64,000 nt of DNA from Micromonospora arborensis (GCF_003205615.1 NZ_PYBV01000035.1:1-64000); one strand, 5' to 3'; positions 11,673-20,482 are shown, counted from the first letter of the stretch. Notes: generated from the letters alone by a model not told the origin. Made by a program: numbers and translations.

Positions 11673-12815
11673 GTGACGGTGGCGGACTGGCTGGCGGCGC
11701 TCGACCGCCGCGCGGACCTGCGGGCGAAGGCTGGGCTGACGCGGCGACTGCAGCCGCGTCCCGCCGACGATCAGATGACCGATCTGGCCGGCAACGACTA
11801 CCTCGGCCTGGCCACCCACCCGGAGGTCACCGCCGCGGCCACGGCGGCTCTGTCGGCGTACGGGCTGGGGGCGACCGGGTCGCGCCTGGTGCGCGGCTCC
11901 ACCGACGCCCACCAGGCGCTGGAGGACGAGCTGGCGCAGTGGCTGGGCACCGACCGGGCCCTCGTCTTCTCCTCCGGTTACCTGGCCAATCTCGGTGCGC
12001 TGCGGGCGCTCGTCCAACCTCGGACGCTGCTCGTCTCCGACGCGCACAACCACGCGTCCCTGATCGACGGCTGCCGGATCTCCGGTGCGGAGACGGTGGT
12101 CACCCCACACGCCGACGTGTTGGCGGTCGCCGCGGCGCTGGAGGCCGCTCCGGGCCGCCCGGCGGTGGTGGTCACCGAGTCGATCTTCTCGGTCGACGGT
12201 GACCTCGCCCCGCTGACCCAACTACACGCGGTGGCGCGACGGCACGGGGCGCTCCTGCTTGTCGACGACGCGCATGCCCTCGGGGTGACCGGTCCGGCCG
12301 GCGCGGGCGCGGTCGCCGCCGCCGGGCTGGCCGGTGAACCGGACGTGGTGATCACCGCCACCCTGTCCAAGGCGCTCGGTGGAGCGGGTGGGGTCGTCGC
12401 CGGCCCGGCCGAGTTCATCCGGCACCTGGTCGAGACCGGACGCACGTTCATCTTCGACACGGCACTGCCCCCGGCGGTCGCCGCTGGTGTGCACGCCGCG
12501 CTGCGGCTGGCGCGGGTCGGCGACGACCTGCGCCTGGAGCTGTCCGACCGGGTGGGGTTGGCGGTCGGTCGACTGCGTGCGGCCGGGCTGACCGTCTCCG
12601 CACCGGACGCGGCGGTGATCTCGGTGACCGCCCCTGGGCCGGAAGCGGCGAGCGCCTGGGCCGCCGACTGCCGGGACCGGGGCGTCGCGGTGGGCTGTTT
12701 CCGGCCGCCGTCGACCCCGGACAGCCGCTCCCGTCTGCGCCTCACGGTCAGCGCCGGGGTACCCCGGGCGAATTTCGAGCGGGCCCTGGAGGTCATCGTG
12801 GACTGTGCCCCGTGA
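11673..12815 (+). CDS. bioF: 8-amino-7-oxononanoate synthase BioF (380 aa)
   Basis: PLP-dependent alpha-oxoamine synthase joining pimeloyl thioester and alanine. Motifs are [10 protein letters not shown], the pocket [43 protein letters not shown], the PLP Asp in [11 protein letters not shown] and the Schiff-base Lys in TLSKALGG. Length is normal for the family. Start at GTG 11673; no strong ribosome-binding site is seen. It is followed by bioD with a GTGA overlap and is divergent from bioB, giving the standard biotin set except bioA, which is not in this window. Confidence 0.96.
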   Translation: MTVADWLAALDRRADLRAKAGLTRRLQPRPADDQMTDLAGNDYLGLATHPEVTAAATAALSAYGLGATGSRLVRGSTDAHQALEDELAQWLGTDRALVFSSGYLANLGALRALVQPRTLLVSDAHNHASLIDGCRISGAETVVTPHADVLAVAAALEAAPGRPAVVVTESIFSVDGDLAPLTQLHAVARRHGALLLVDDAHALGVTGPAGAGAVAAAGLAGEPDVVITATLSKALGGAGGVVAGPAEFIRHLVETGRTFIFDTALPPAVAAGVHAALRLARVGDDLRLELSDRVGLAVGRLRAAGLTVSAPDAAVISVTAPGPEAASAWAADCRDRGVAVGCFRPPSTPDSRSRLRLTVSAGVPRANFERALEVIVDCAP

Positions 12816-13537
12816 GCGGGTGGGAGGGGCCGGTTCTGGTTACCGGGACCGACACCGAGGTCGGCAAGACCGTGGCGACCGCGGCGATCGCGGCGGCCGC
12901 GCAGGCGGCGGGGCTGCGGGTGGCCGTGGTGAAACCGGGCCAGACCGGTACGGCCGGCGGTGAGCCCGGTGACGTGGACGCGGTCAATCGGCTGGCTGCC
13001 CCGCTGACCGGGCGGACCCTGGCCAGTTACCCGGACCCGCTCGCCCCGCTGGCCGCCGCCCGGGTCGCCGACCTGCCGCCGTTGGAGTTGTACGCGGCGG
13101 TGGACGCCGTCCGTGACGAAGCCGACAAGCATGACCTGGTGTTGATCGAGGGTGCGGGCGGGCTGCTGGTTCCGATGGGGCTGCGTCCGTCGGGTGAGCC
13201 GTGGACGATGGCTGACCTGGCGGTGTCGCTCGGTGCGCCGGCGGTGGTGGTCGCCCGGGCCGGGTTGGGCACGCTCAACCACACCGCGTTGACGTTGGAG
13301 GCGCTGGACCGGCGTGCGGTGCCGGCGGGTGTGGTGATCGGGGCCTGGCCGACCAGGCCGGAGTTGGTGCACTGGACCAACCTCACCGACCTGGTGCCGA
13401 ATTTGCTCGGCGCGCTGCCGGACGGCGCCGGCGCGATGGACCCGGGTGTGTTCCGGCGTTCCGCGCCGGGTTGGCTCACCCCGGCCCTGCACGGCGTGCT
13501 CGACGACTGGCGGGTCTGGGCCGAGGAGAGCGGCTGA
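12812..13537 (+). CDS. bioD: Dethiobiotin synthetase BioD (241 aa)
   Basis: ATP-dependent carboxylase closing the ureido ring of dethiobiotin. The P-loop is GTDTEVGKT (residues 11-19), with KPGQTG and the catalytic/Mg block EGAGGLLVPM near 112-121. The GTG start lies inside the bioF stop (GTGA), so the two are translated together. Length of about 240 residues is normal. It acts between BioA and BioB. Confidence 0.96.
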   Translation: MSGWEGPVLVTGTDTEVGKTVATAAIAAAAQAAGLRVAVVKPGQTGTAGGEPGDVDAVNRLAAPLTGRTLASYPDPLAPLAAARVADLPPLELYAAVDAVRDEADKHDLVLIEGAGGLLVPMGLRPSGEPWTMADLAVSLGAPAVVVARAGLGTLNHTALTLEALDRRAVPAGVVIGAWPTRPELVHWTNLTDLVPNLLGALPDGAGAMDPGVFRRSAPGWLTPALHGVLDDWRVWAEESG

Positions 13538-13542
13538 ACACC

Positions 13543-13554
13543 TGACTTTCGTCG
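13543..13554. promoter_or_regulatory. Likely response-regulator site upstream of the histidine kinase
   Basis: TGACTTTCGTCG is an imperfect inverted repeat (TGAC-N4-GTCR). The same 11-base core TGACTTTCGTC occurs as a perfect palindrome at 17696 in front of the ABC exporter. It lies just upstream of the expected -35 region of the kinase gene, a position suited to activation by a NarL-family regulator. Confidence 0.6.
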
Positions 13555-13578
13555 GTGTCCGCCCAGGTCGTGCGTGGG

Positions 13579-13584
13579 TAGCCT
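13579..13584 (+). promoter_or_regulatory. Leaderless-type -10 box of the histidine kinase
   Basis: TAGCCT ends 7 bases before GTG 13592. This spacing supports that codon over the GTG at 13574 as the real start. Confidence 0.55.
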
Positions 13585-13591
13585 GACGGCC

Positions 13592-15169
13592 GTGCGGATC
13601 CCCGACTCCCCGCCGCCGGCTTGGCTGTACCGGCGGCGTCGCCTGCTGCTGGACGTGCTGCTCTTTGCGGTGGTGGCCGCCCCGGTCGGCTACGCCGAGG
13701 TCAGCCCGCCCTACACGCGGTACACGCTGCCGCTGTTGGTCGGCAAGCTGCTGCTGCTCGGTGTCGCGGTGGTGACGACTCGACGTCAGCCGTTGGTCGC
13801 CCTGGTGCTGGCGGTGCTCGGGTCGGTCGTCGATGGCAACTTCGTGTTCGCCATTCCGGTCTTCAGTTATCTCGCCGGGCGGCGCAGCGCCACGGTGGGT
13901 CCGGCGATCATGGTCTTCATGCTGATCACGGCCGGTGGCACGGCGCTCAACCTGGGGTTGCTCGGCACCGGCGCGGCCACCTGGTTCCTGCTCGCCTCGG
14001 TGCTGCTCTTCGCCGCGGTGTTCCCCTGGTTGGTGGGCCGGTACCGGCGTCAGCAGCAGGAGTTGGCCGACGCGGGTCGTCGCCACGTCGAGGCGCTGAC
14101 CCGGGTGGAGCGTGGCGCCGCCGAGCGGATCCGGTTGCGGGAACGGGCTCGGATAGCCGGGGAGATGCACGACTCGCTCGGTCATGACCTCAGCCTGATC
14201 GCGTTGCGCGCCGCCGCTCTTGAGGTCGCCGCCGATCTCGACGACCGGCACCGGGCCGCGGCGGGGGAGTTGCGGGCCAGCGTCTCCGCCGCGACCGAGC
14301 GGTTACACGAGATCATCGGGGTGCTCCGCGAGGAGGGCGGCGCGTCGGTGCGTCCGAGCGGGGAGACCGTCGCCGACCTGGTCGAGGGTGCCCGGGAGGC
14401 CGGCATGGCGGTACGGCTGGACGCCGCACCGGGGGTCGCGGACCTGCCGGCGATGACCGGCCACGCCGCCCACCGGGTGGTCCGTGAGGCGCTGACCAAC
14501 GCCGCCCGGTACGCGCCGGGTGCCTCGGTCGACGTGCGCCTCGCCCGGGCCGGTGACCGGGTCGAGGTGAGTGTCGTCAACGGCGCACCGCCGGCTGGGC
14601 CGTTGCCCGCGCCGACGTCGCAGGGCAGCGGGTTGCTCGCCCTCGCCGAGCGGGTCCGCCTCGCCGGTGGGAGGCTCGACGCCGGCCCGGGCGACGACGC
14701 CGGATTCGCCGTACGGGCGGAGTTGCCGGTGAGCGGTCCGCCGTTGGAGGCGGTCGACCTGGTGGGCTGTGAGCTGGGTCTGGCAGTACGACCCGGCGAG
14801 GGCCGGCCCGGTCCGGTGGAGCGGCCGGTGGATGCGGAACGGCGGCTGCACGACGCCCGCCGACGAGTCCGGCGCAGTCTCCTCGTGGCGCTCGTGGCGC
14901 CGGTCGGCTTCGCCCTGGTGCTCTCCTTCGTCTACTACCCGGTGGCGACTGCCGGGACGGTGCTGGACCGGGCCACCTTCGACCAGATGCGCGTCGGCAC
15001 GGCCCGGTCGGAGTTGACCGGGCTGCCCCGGCGGCAGTTGGAACGCCCCACTGAGGCCGACCCGGCCGACTGCGAGTACTACACCGACGGCAACTTTCCC
15101 CTGGCGGAGCCGACCTGGCGGCTCTGTTTCACCGACGGCCGGCTGGTCAGCAAGGAGTGGATCGCGTAG
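13592..15169 (+). CDS. NarL-type sensor histidine kinase with C-terminal extracytoplasmic tail (525 aa)
   Basis: Four or more N-terminal membrane segments (about 15-150) are followed by a HisKA_3 dimerisation helix with the phospho-acceptor in GEMHDSLGHDLSLI (His193). The HATPase_c domain has REALTNAARYAPG and GSGLLALAERVRLAGG. Unusually, a further membrane helix (about 430-450) follows the ATPase domain, then a tail of about 75 residues with two Cys (DCEYY, RLCFTDGR) that resembles small BamE/SmpA-like domains and would lie outside the membrane. The start is set by the -10 box; GTG 13574 is an alternative. The stop overlaps the response regulator start. Confidence 0.88.
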   Translation: MRIPDSPPPAWLYRRRRLLLDVLLFAVVAAPVGYAEVSPPYTRYTLPLLVGKLLLLGVAVVTTRRQPLVALVLAVLGSVVDGNFVFAIPVFSYLAGRRSATVGPAIMVFMLITAGGTALNLGLLGTGAATWFLLASVLLFAAVFPWLVGRYRRQQQELADAGRRHVEALTRVERGAAERIRLRERARIAGEMHDSLGHDLSLIALRAAALEVAADLDDRHRAAAGELRASVSAATERLHEIIGVLREEGGASVRPSGETVADLVEGAREAGMAVRLDAAPGVADLPAMTGHAAHRVVREALTNAARYAPGASVDVRLARAGDRVEVSVVNGAPPAGPLPAPTSQGSGLLALAERVRLAGGRLDAGPGDDAGFAVRAELPVSGPPLEAVDLVGCELGLAVRPGEGRPGPVERPVDAERRLHDARRRVRRSLLVALVAPVGFALVLSFVYYPVATAGTVLDRATFDQMRVGTARSELTGLPRRQLERPTEADPADCEYYTDGNFPLAEPTWRLCFTDGRLVSKEWIA

Positions 15170-15846
15170 TGAACACCGACATGGCCGGGGCGTCGCCGGT
15201 CCGGGTGGTCCTGGCCGACGACGAAGCGATGATCCGGGCGGGTGTCCGGGCCATCCTCGCCACCGATCCCGGCATCGAGGTGGTCGCCGAGGCCGGCGAC
15301 GGGCACGCGGCGGTGGAGTTGGTGCGCGCGCACCGACCTCGGGTCGCGTTGCTGGACATTCGGATGCCGCGGCTGGACGGGTTGGCCGCCGCCGCCGAGA
15401 TCCGCCGGGTCGTGCCGGAGACCGCGACGATCATGCTGACCACGTTCGGCGAGGACGACCATGTGGCCCGGGCGCTCGGGCACGGCGCCAACGGGTTCCT
15501 GCTCAAGGCCGGCGACCCGCGGGAGCTGATCGCGGGTGTGCACGCCGTCGCCGACGGTGGCGCGTACCTGTCACCGAAGGTGGCCCGCCGGGTGATCGAG
15601 CTGGGGGCCGGGAGGCTGGCCCGCCGGCCGGTCGCACGGGACCGTACGGCCGGGCTGACCGAGCGGGAACGGGAGGTGCTGGCCCTGGTCGGGGCGGGGC
15701 TGTCCAACGCCGAGATCGCCCGTCGGCTGCATCTCGTGGAGGGCACCGTGAAGAGTTACCTGACCAGCATCTTCACCCGGCTGGATGTGCGCAACCGGGT
15801 GCAGGCGGCGATCCTCGCGTACGAGGCGGGGTTGGTCGACGGCTGA
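15169..15846 (+). CDS. NarL/FixJ-family response regulator (225 aa)
   Basis: Receiver domain (11-125) with the acidic pair ADDE, the phospho-acceptor in LLDIRMPRLDG (Asp63), a Thr in MLTTFGEDD and Lys in FLLKAGDP. The C-terminal LuxR-type HTH (160-220) reads LTEREREVLALVGAGLSNAEIARRL. GTG at 15169 overlaps the kinase stop by one base and has AAGGAG 11 bases upstream. It likely binds the TGAC-N4-GTCA motif found before the kinase and before the facing ABC exporter. Confidence 0.93.
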   Translation: MNTDMAGASPVRVVLADDEAMIRAGVRAILATDPGIEVVAEAGDGHAAVELVRAHRPRVALLDIRMPRLDGLAAAAEIRRVVPETATIMLTTFGEDDHVARALGHGANGFLLKAGDPRELIAGVHAVADGGAYLSPKVARRVIELGAGRLARRPVARDRTAGLTEREREVLALVGAGLSNAEIARRLHLVEGTVKSYLTSIFTRLDVRNRVQAAILAYEAGLVDG

Positions 15847-15875
15847 GCGGGGACCGGTACGGTCCCCGCTCAGCC
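15841..15875. terminator. Bidirectional terminator between response regulator and ABC permease
   Basis: 15-bp perfect stem (arms 15841-15855 and 15861-15875, loop GGTAC) that includes the response regulator stop codon. It lies between convergent genes. No clear T-run, as is common in actinobacteria. Confidence 0.8.
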
Positions 15876-15884
15876 GGTGATCCG

Positions 15885-16706
15885 TTACGCGTCGCGGCGG
15901 CGCAGCGCGTACCGGCCCAGCAGCAGCGCGGCACCGGCCCACCCGGCCAGCAGGAGCAGCCCGACCAGGCTCGGGTACGGCTCGGTGTCGCCGGCCATGA
16001 AGTGCCCGCCAGCCACGCCGGGGAACACGTCGGCGATCCGGTTCAGCACGTCGATGTCCGGCTCCTGCAGCGACAGCGGCACGATCATCAGGGTGGCGAG
16101 GAGCACGGTGATCGTGAGCACCGCGCTGCGCAGGGCGGCGCCGAGGCCCAGGGCGAGCACGCCGACCAGCGCCAGGTAGATCGCCACCGCCACGATGTCG
16201 CCGAACGTGCCGGCGGCCGGGGCGCTGCCCCACTCGCCGAGCACCGGGCGGGCGACCAGGGCGCCGACGCCGCCGAGCAGCAGGCCGAGGACGAAGGTGA
16301 CCGCCCCGGCGACGGCGGCCTTGGCCAGCAGCACGCGACCGCGGGACGGGGTGGACTGCAGCGTCGTCCGGATGGTGCCGCTGGTGAACTCGGCGGTGAT
16401 GGCCAGCAGGCCGAGCGCCAGCACCACGTACTGGGTCATTTCGACCGAGTCGATCAGCACGCTGCCCACGGTGACGACTCCCCGGTCGTCGGTCGGGTCG
16501 TCGTTGGTGTTGGCGTTGGCGGCGTAGATGGCCAGTTGGCCGGCGCTCGCGGCCATCACCAGCAGCCCGGCCAGCGCCGTCCACCAGGTGCTGCGGACCG
16601 AGGACAGCTTGGTCCACTCGGCGGCGACCGCGCCCCGGAAGACGCCCGGCGCGCCGGCGGCCGGTGCGGTGGCGGGACGGCTGCCCGCGTCGGTCTGTGC
16701 GCTCAT
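15885..16706 (-). CDS. ABC-2 type transporter permease (273 aa)
   Basis: Membrane subunit of an ABC exporter. An N-terminal cytoplasmic AEWTKLSSVRSTWW, typical of ABC-2 permeases of actinobacteria, is followed by about six hydrophobic helices and the block AEFTSGTIRTTLQSTPSRGRVLLAK. The start ATG overlaps the ATPase stop (ATGA). Together with the ATPase and the facing two-component system it resembles antibiotic- or envelope-stress export modules; the cargo is unknown. Confidence 0.88.
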   Translation of the reverse strand: MSAQTDAGSRPATAPAAGAPGVFRGAVAAEWTKLSSVRSTWWTALAGLLVMAASAGQLAIYAANANTNDDPTDDRGVVTVGSVLIDSVEMTQYVVLALGLLAITAEFTSGTIRTTLQSTPSRGRVLLAKAAVAGAVTFVLGLLLGGVGALVARPVLGEWGSAPAAGTFGDIVAVAIYLALVGVLALGLGAALRSAVLTITVLLATLMIVPLSLQEPDIDVLNRIADVFPGVAGGHFMAGDTEPYPSLVGLLLLAGWAGAALLLGRYALRRRDA

Positions 16707-17635
16707 CGTTGCCCACCTTCGGTCGGGCCGCCGGCGTACTCGACGCTGTCGGCGGTCAATTCCATGAACGCCTGTTCCAGGGTCGCGGCCTGCGCGGTCA
16801 GCTCGTGCAGTCGTACGCCCAGCTCGTGTGCCAGGTCCCCGACGCGGTCGGCGGTGGTGCCGGTGACGGTCAGCTCGGTGCGGTCGGCGGCCTGCACGGT
16901 CGCGCCGGCGGCCGCGAGGCGCGCGGCGAGGGCGGCGAGGCCGTCCGGGTGCGGGCTGCGGACCCGGACCGCGACCGTACTGCCGGCGATCACGTCGTCG
17001 ATCGCTGCGTCGGCGAGCAGTCGTCCCCGGCCGATCACCACGAGCTGGTCGGCGGTGAGCTGCATCTCGCTCATCAGGTGGCTGGAGACGAAGACCGTCC
17101 GTCCCTGGTCGGCCAGCGAGCGCATGAGCTGCCGCACCCAGCGCACCCCGTCCGGGTCGAGGCCGTTCACCGGCTCGTCGAACATCAGCACCGGTGGGTC
17201 GCCGAGCAGCGCCCCGGCGATGCCGAGCCGCTGGCCCATGCCGAGGGAGAGGGTCCGTCCCGGTTTCCCGGCGGCCCGTGCGTCCAGCCCGACGGTGTCC
17301 AGCACCTCGTCCACCCGGCGGGTGGGGATGCCGTTGCTGCGGGCGGTGGCCAGCAGGTGCGCCCGGCCGGAGCGGGCCGGGTGGATGGCCCGGGCGTCGA
17401 GCAGCGCACCCACCTCGTGCAGTGGCCGGCGTAACTCCCGGTACGCGCGCCCGTCGATCAGGGCCTGCCCGGCACTGGGACGGTCCAGCCCGAGGATCAT
17501 CCGCATGGTGGTGGACTTGCCGGCGCCGTTGGGGCCGAGGAAGCCGGTGACGCGGCCGGGCGCGACGTCGACGGTCAGGGCGTCGACCGCGACGGTCGCC
17601 CCGAACCGTTTCGTCAACCCACGTAATGTGATCAT
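16703..17635 (-). CDS. ABC transporter ATP-binding protein (310 aa)
   Basis: ATPase of the exporter. Walker A is GPNGAGKST (about 35-43), signature LSLGMGQRLGIA, Walker B PVLMFDEPVNGLDPDG and switch His in VSSHLMSEM. The C-terminal 90 residues form the extra domain of the DrrA/NatA-like group. A -10 box TAGCGT (17642-17647) lies 6 bases before the ATG, suggesting a leaderless mRNA. The palindrome TGACTTTCGTCA (17696-17707) is about 50 bases further upstream. Confidence 0.93.
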   Translation of the reverse strand: MITLRGLTKRFGATVAVDALTVDVAPGRVTGFLGPNGAGKSTTMRMILGLDRPSAGQALIDGRAYRELRRPLHEVGALLDARAIHPARSGRAHLLATARSNGIPTRRVDEVLDTVGLDARAAGKPGRTLSLGMGQRLGIAGALLGDPPVLMFDEPVNGLDPDGVRWVRQLMRSLADQGRTVFVSSHLMSEMQLTADQLVVIGRGRLLADAAIDDVIAGSTVAVRVRSPHPDGLAALAARLAAAGATVQAADRTELTVTGTTADRVGDLAHELGVRLHELTAQAATLEQAFMELTADSVEYAGGPTEGGQR

Positions 17636-17641
17636 GCGCTG

Positions 17642-17647
17642 ACGCTA
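17642..17647 (-). promoter_or_regulatory. Leaderless-type -10 box of the ABC exporter operon
   Basis: TAGCGT on the minus strand, ending 6 bases before the ATG at 17635. Confidence 0.6.
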
Positions 17648-17695
17648 GGCGCGCGGCCCGCTGCCGCACCGCGCCCGAACGGCACCACCCGGTAC

Positions 17696-17707
17696 TGACT
17701 TTCGTCA
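17696..17707. promoter_or_regulatory. Palindrome upstream of the ABC exporter (probable response-regulator operator)
   Basis: TGACTTTCGTCA is a perfect TGAC-N4-GTCA inverted repeat about 50 bases upstream of the exporter -10 box. It matches the site before the histidine kinase in 11 of 12 bases. Similar half-sites are bound by NarL-family regulators of exporters such as DesR/LiaR relatives. Confidence 0.65.
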
Positions 17708-17724
17708 GGCTGGCGGCTGGCCGG

Positions 17725-18585
17725 TCACTGGACGTAGTCCTCCAGGAGTGCCGGCGTGAGCCCGGCCCGGTGGATCGCCTTCAGCGCCGCGAGCAGGTCG
17801 TCCATCAGGGCCGGCCGGAAGTGCATCAGCAGCACGTCGCCGGGGCGTACCACCTTCTCCGGGGTCTGGTAGCGGACCTTTCCCTCGTGGACGGTCTCGG
17901 ACCAGTGGAAGACCGCCTTCGCGCCGCAGTCGTGCGCGGCCTGCAAGGTGGTGGTGTCGTGTTCGCCGAACGGGGGGCGGAACAGGGTCGGGCGCTTGCC
18001 GAACAACGCCTCCAGCTTGTCCGCCGCACCGCAGATCTCCTGCTTCTGGTGGTCGTACGACCGGCCGGGCAGCGAGGTGTGCCGGATCGTGTGGTTCTCG
18101 ACGACCCCGCCCGCCACCTCGATCTGCCGGAAGTAGACGTCGTGCTCCTCGGCGGCCGGTGAGTTGAGGAACATCGTGACCGGGATGTGCGCCTGCCAGA
18201 TGAAGTCGGGCACTGCGGGCGGGCGGGCCAGGCCACCGTCGTCGATGGTGATGAAGGCGACCTTCTGGTCGGTCGGCAGGCGGTGCCAGATCGGGGCCGG
18301 CCCGGTCGCCGGCAACTGCACCGGTTGCGGTGGTGGCGCCTCGGGAAAGGTCGGCACCTGGGACACGTACCACGCCAGGCTCCCGGGTGCGGGCTTCGCC
18401 GTCGGGGACGGCGAGGTCGACGGCGTCGGGGACGGGGTGGCGGGGCTCGGCTGACCCGCGGCGACCTGACGGACGTGGATCGCCTGACCGGGGCCGGCTG
18501 TGCAGCTACTCAGCGCCAGGATGGCCGGAAGCGTTACCGCCGCGAGGATGCGGCGCACGGGGGCTGATGACACGCCCGGAAACAT
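17725..18585 (-). CDS. Polysaccharide deacetylase lipoprotein, NodB domain (286 aa)
   Basis: Residues 1-28 form a lipoprotein signal with lipobox LSSC (Cys28), so it should be anchored outside the membrane. A Thr/Ser/Pro linker follows, then a NodB domain (about 100-280): TIDDGG (motif 1, catalytic Asp pair), NHTIRHTSL (motif 2 His ligands), RPPFGEHD (motif 3) and DVLLMHF. It should deacetylate an N-acetylated cell-wall polymer such as peptidoglycan. It starts 12 bases after the P450 stop and is the third gene of a likely operon with the methyltransferase and P450. Confidence 0.9.
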   Translation of the reverse strand: MFPGVSSAPVRRILAAVTLPAILALSSCTAGPGQAIHVRQVAAGQPSPATPSPTPSTSPSPTAKPAPGSLAWYVSQVPTFPEAPPPQPVQLPATGPAPIWHRLPTDQKVAFITIDDGGLARPPAVPDFIWQAHIPVTMFLNSPAAEEHDVYFRQIEVAGGVVENHTIRHTSLPGRSYDHQKQEICGAADKLEALFGKRPTLFRPPFGEHDTTTLQAAHDCGAKAVFHWSETVHEGKVRYQTPEKVVRPGDVLLMHFRPALMDDLLAALKAIHRAGLTPALLEDYVQ

Positions 18586-18597
18586 ATCGGGTCAAGG

Positions 18598-19791
18598 TCA
18601 GGATCGCGGCCCCTCGGTGCCGCGCGTACCGGCGGCGGCGATCACGAAGGCGTCGGGCATCCGGAAGGTGAGATTGTCCGGGCACCAGGGCGGGCGGACC
18701 ACGGTCACCCCGTCCAGCAGCGGCGCGGCCTCGGCGACCACCACGGCGGCCTCCATCCGGGCCAGCACGTCACCGACGCAGCGGTGGGCGCCCGCCCCGA
18801 ACGCCAGGTGTCGGCGCGATCCGCGCTGGCCCGGGCGGAACTCGTCGGGCGACTCGACGACCGCTGGGTCCCGGCCGGCGCGGCCCAGCCAGAGCACGAG
18901 GCTGCTGCCCGCCGGCACCGCCGTCGGGCCCAACGTGGTGTCCGTCGCGGCCACCCGCCGCCAGGTGACGATCGGCGGTTCCAGGCGCAGCCCCTCCTCC
19001 ACGACGTCGGCCACCGCGACCTCGCCGGTGCGCAGGCCGGCGCGCACCGTGGGCTCGCCGGCCAGCCGGTGCAGCAGCAGGGTGAGGAACTGCGAGGTGG
19101 TCTCCTGCCCGGCGACCAGTAGGAAGAAGAGCGCGCCGACCACCACGTCCGGCGGGTGCCCGGCCGCGCGCAGTTCGGCGGCCAGCCCGCCGCCGGTGGC
19201 GGCGAAGTCACGCAGTACGCGGTGGAACCGGCCCACCTCGGCGGCGAGTGCCACCTGCCGGTCGGCGTCCAGCGGTGCCCAGAACAACTCCAGCGCGGCG
19301 CGGGCGAACTCCTTGACCGCGCCGACCGGGGCGTCCGGCAGCTCGACCAGCCGGGCCAGCACCAGCAGCGGCAGGTCGGCGGCGAGATCCGCGTACAGGT
19401 CGACAGGCGTGCCGGCGTCGAGGGTGGCGCCGAGCCGGGCGACCCGGTCTCGGACCAGCGTGGTGAGCCAGGGCCGCTGCGCGGCGACCCGCGCGGGGTG
19501 CAGGACGTCCGCCACGATCGCCCGGATCTTCCGGTGGCTGGCACCCGAGTTGTTCGCCAGGGTCGGCGGCAGCCGGAACCGGTGCCCGGCGAGCACCCGC
19601 AGCGCGGTCGCCGGCATCGGTGTCACCGCGTCCAGCGCGTTGTCCGGTCGGTAGGTGACCGGGTCGGCGAGGACCTGACGGACCAGCGCGTGCCGGGTGA
19701 CGAGCAGGTGGGTGCCGCCGACGTGGTCCGGCACCCGGGCCACGTCCGGCCATGCGGGGTCGGTTACCCGCGCCCAACTGCGGAACAGCAC
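18598..19791 (-). CDS. Cytochrome P450 (397 aa)
   Basis: Soluble bacterial P450. The I-helix oxygen motif is VAGQETTSQF (near 235), the K-helix ExxR is EEGLRLEPP, the meander follows, and the haem loop is FGAGAHRCVGDVLARMEA with Cys near 345. Start at GTG 19791, 9 bases after the methyltransferase stop. No ferredoxin or reductase gene is nearby, so it must use a partner encoded elsewhere. Substrate unknown; the neighbours do not form a recognisable natural-product cluster. Confidence 0.92.
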   Translation of the reverse strand: MLFRSWARVTDPAWPDVARVPDHVGGTHLLVTRHALVRQVLADPVTYRPDNALDAVTPMPATALRVLAGHRFRLPPTLANNSGASHRKIRAIVADVLHPARVAAQRPWLTTLVRDRVARLGATLDAGTPVDLYADLAADLPLLVLARLVELPDAPVGAVKEFARAALELFWAPLDADRQVALAAEVGRFHRVLRDFAATGGGLAAELRAAGHPPDVVVGALFFLLVAGQETTSQFLTLLLHRLAGEPTVRAGLRTGEVAVADVVEEGLRLEPPIVTWRRVAATDTTLGPTAVPAGSSLVLWLGRAGRDPAVVESPDEFRPGQRGSRRHLAFGAGAHRCVGDVLARMEAAVVVAEAAPLLDGVTVVRPPWCPDNLTFRMPDAFVIAAAGTRGTEGPRS

Positions 19792-19800
19792 CCGGCCACG

Positions 19801-20469
19801 CTAGCTGGAGGCCCCCGGCAGCCCGGCCCGCAGCCGCCAGACGGTGGTGCGCTTCACCCGGACACTCTCCAGCGCCTCCGGCACCGGCACGTCGTACGCC
19901 GCCAACTCGTCGAAGCGGTCCCGGGGCAGGAACGCCCGACCGGGGTCGCCGACCAGCGCCGGTGCGCCGGCCCGGGTGGCGCGGAGCAGGAACCGCAGGA
20001 CCCGGCGGGCCATCGCGTCGCTGTAGAAGACGTCGCCGGCGAGCACCACCTCGGCGTCCCCGGCGTCGGAGTCGAGGATGTCGCCGAACTCGGCGTCGAC
20101 GCGTACCCCGTTGGCCTCGGCGTTGAGCGCGACCGCCGCCACCGCCAGCTCGTCCACCTCGACGGCTCGCACCGACGCGGCGCCGGCCCGGGCGGCGGCG
20201 ATGGCCACCAGGCCGGAGCCGGAGGCGAGGTCGAGCACCCGGCGGCCGGCGACCAGCTCCGGGTGGTCGGTCACGTAGCGGGCGAGTGCCTGCCCGCCGG
20301 CCCAGGCGAACGCCCAGAACGGCGGCGGCCGGTCGGTGGAGAACTCGCCCTCGGTCAGCTCCCACAGCCCGATCGGCTCGTCGGCCTGGTGCAGCCGCAC
20401 CTCAGGGACGAAGGGGACCGGGGTCAGCCGGGCGTGCAGCCGGACGAACGCGCTGGAAAGCTCGGACAC
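19801..20469 (-). CDS. Class I SAM-dependent methyltransferase (222 aa)
   Basis: Rossmann methyltransferase of the ETFB-lysine/METTL20-like group. It has FWAFAWAGGQALARYV, motif I VLDLASGSGLVAIAAARAGA, the acidic VEVDELAVAA and the AGDVFYSD block. I start at GTG 20469 (MSELSSAFVRLH) because a -10 box GACAAT (20477-20482) lies exactly 7 bases upstream; the longer open frame to 20580 has no family similarity. It is the first gene of the operon with the P450 and deacetylase. The target could be protein lysine or a small molecule. Confidence 0.85.
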   Translation of the reverse strand: MSELSSAFVRLHARLTPVPFVPEVRLHQADEPIGLWELTEGEFSTDRPPPFWAFAWAGGQALARYVTDHPELVAGRRVLDLASGSGLVAIAAARAGAASVRAVEVDELAVAAVALNAEANGVRVDAEFGDILDSDAGDAEVVLAGDVFYSDAMARRVLRFLLRATRAGAPALVGDPGRAFLPRDRFDELAAYDVPVPEALESVRVKRTTVWRLRAGLPGASS

Positions 20470-20476
20470 GTCGACG

Positions 20477-20482
20477 ATTGTC
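20477..20482 (-). promoter_or_regulatory. Leaderless-type -10 box of the methyltransferase-P450-deacetylase operon
   Basis: GACAAT on the minus strand, 7 bases before GTG 20469, with no ribosome-binding site between. Confidence 0.55.

Noticed and set aside
11523-12221. N-terminal extension of bioB
   Set aside because: Overlaps the clear bioF gene; BioB family similarity begins at the ATG at 11522.
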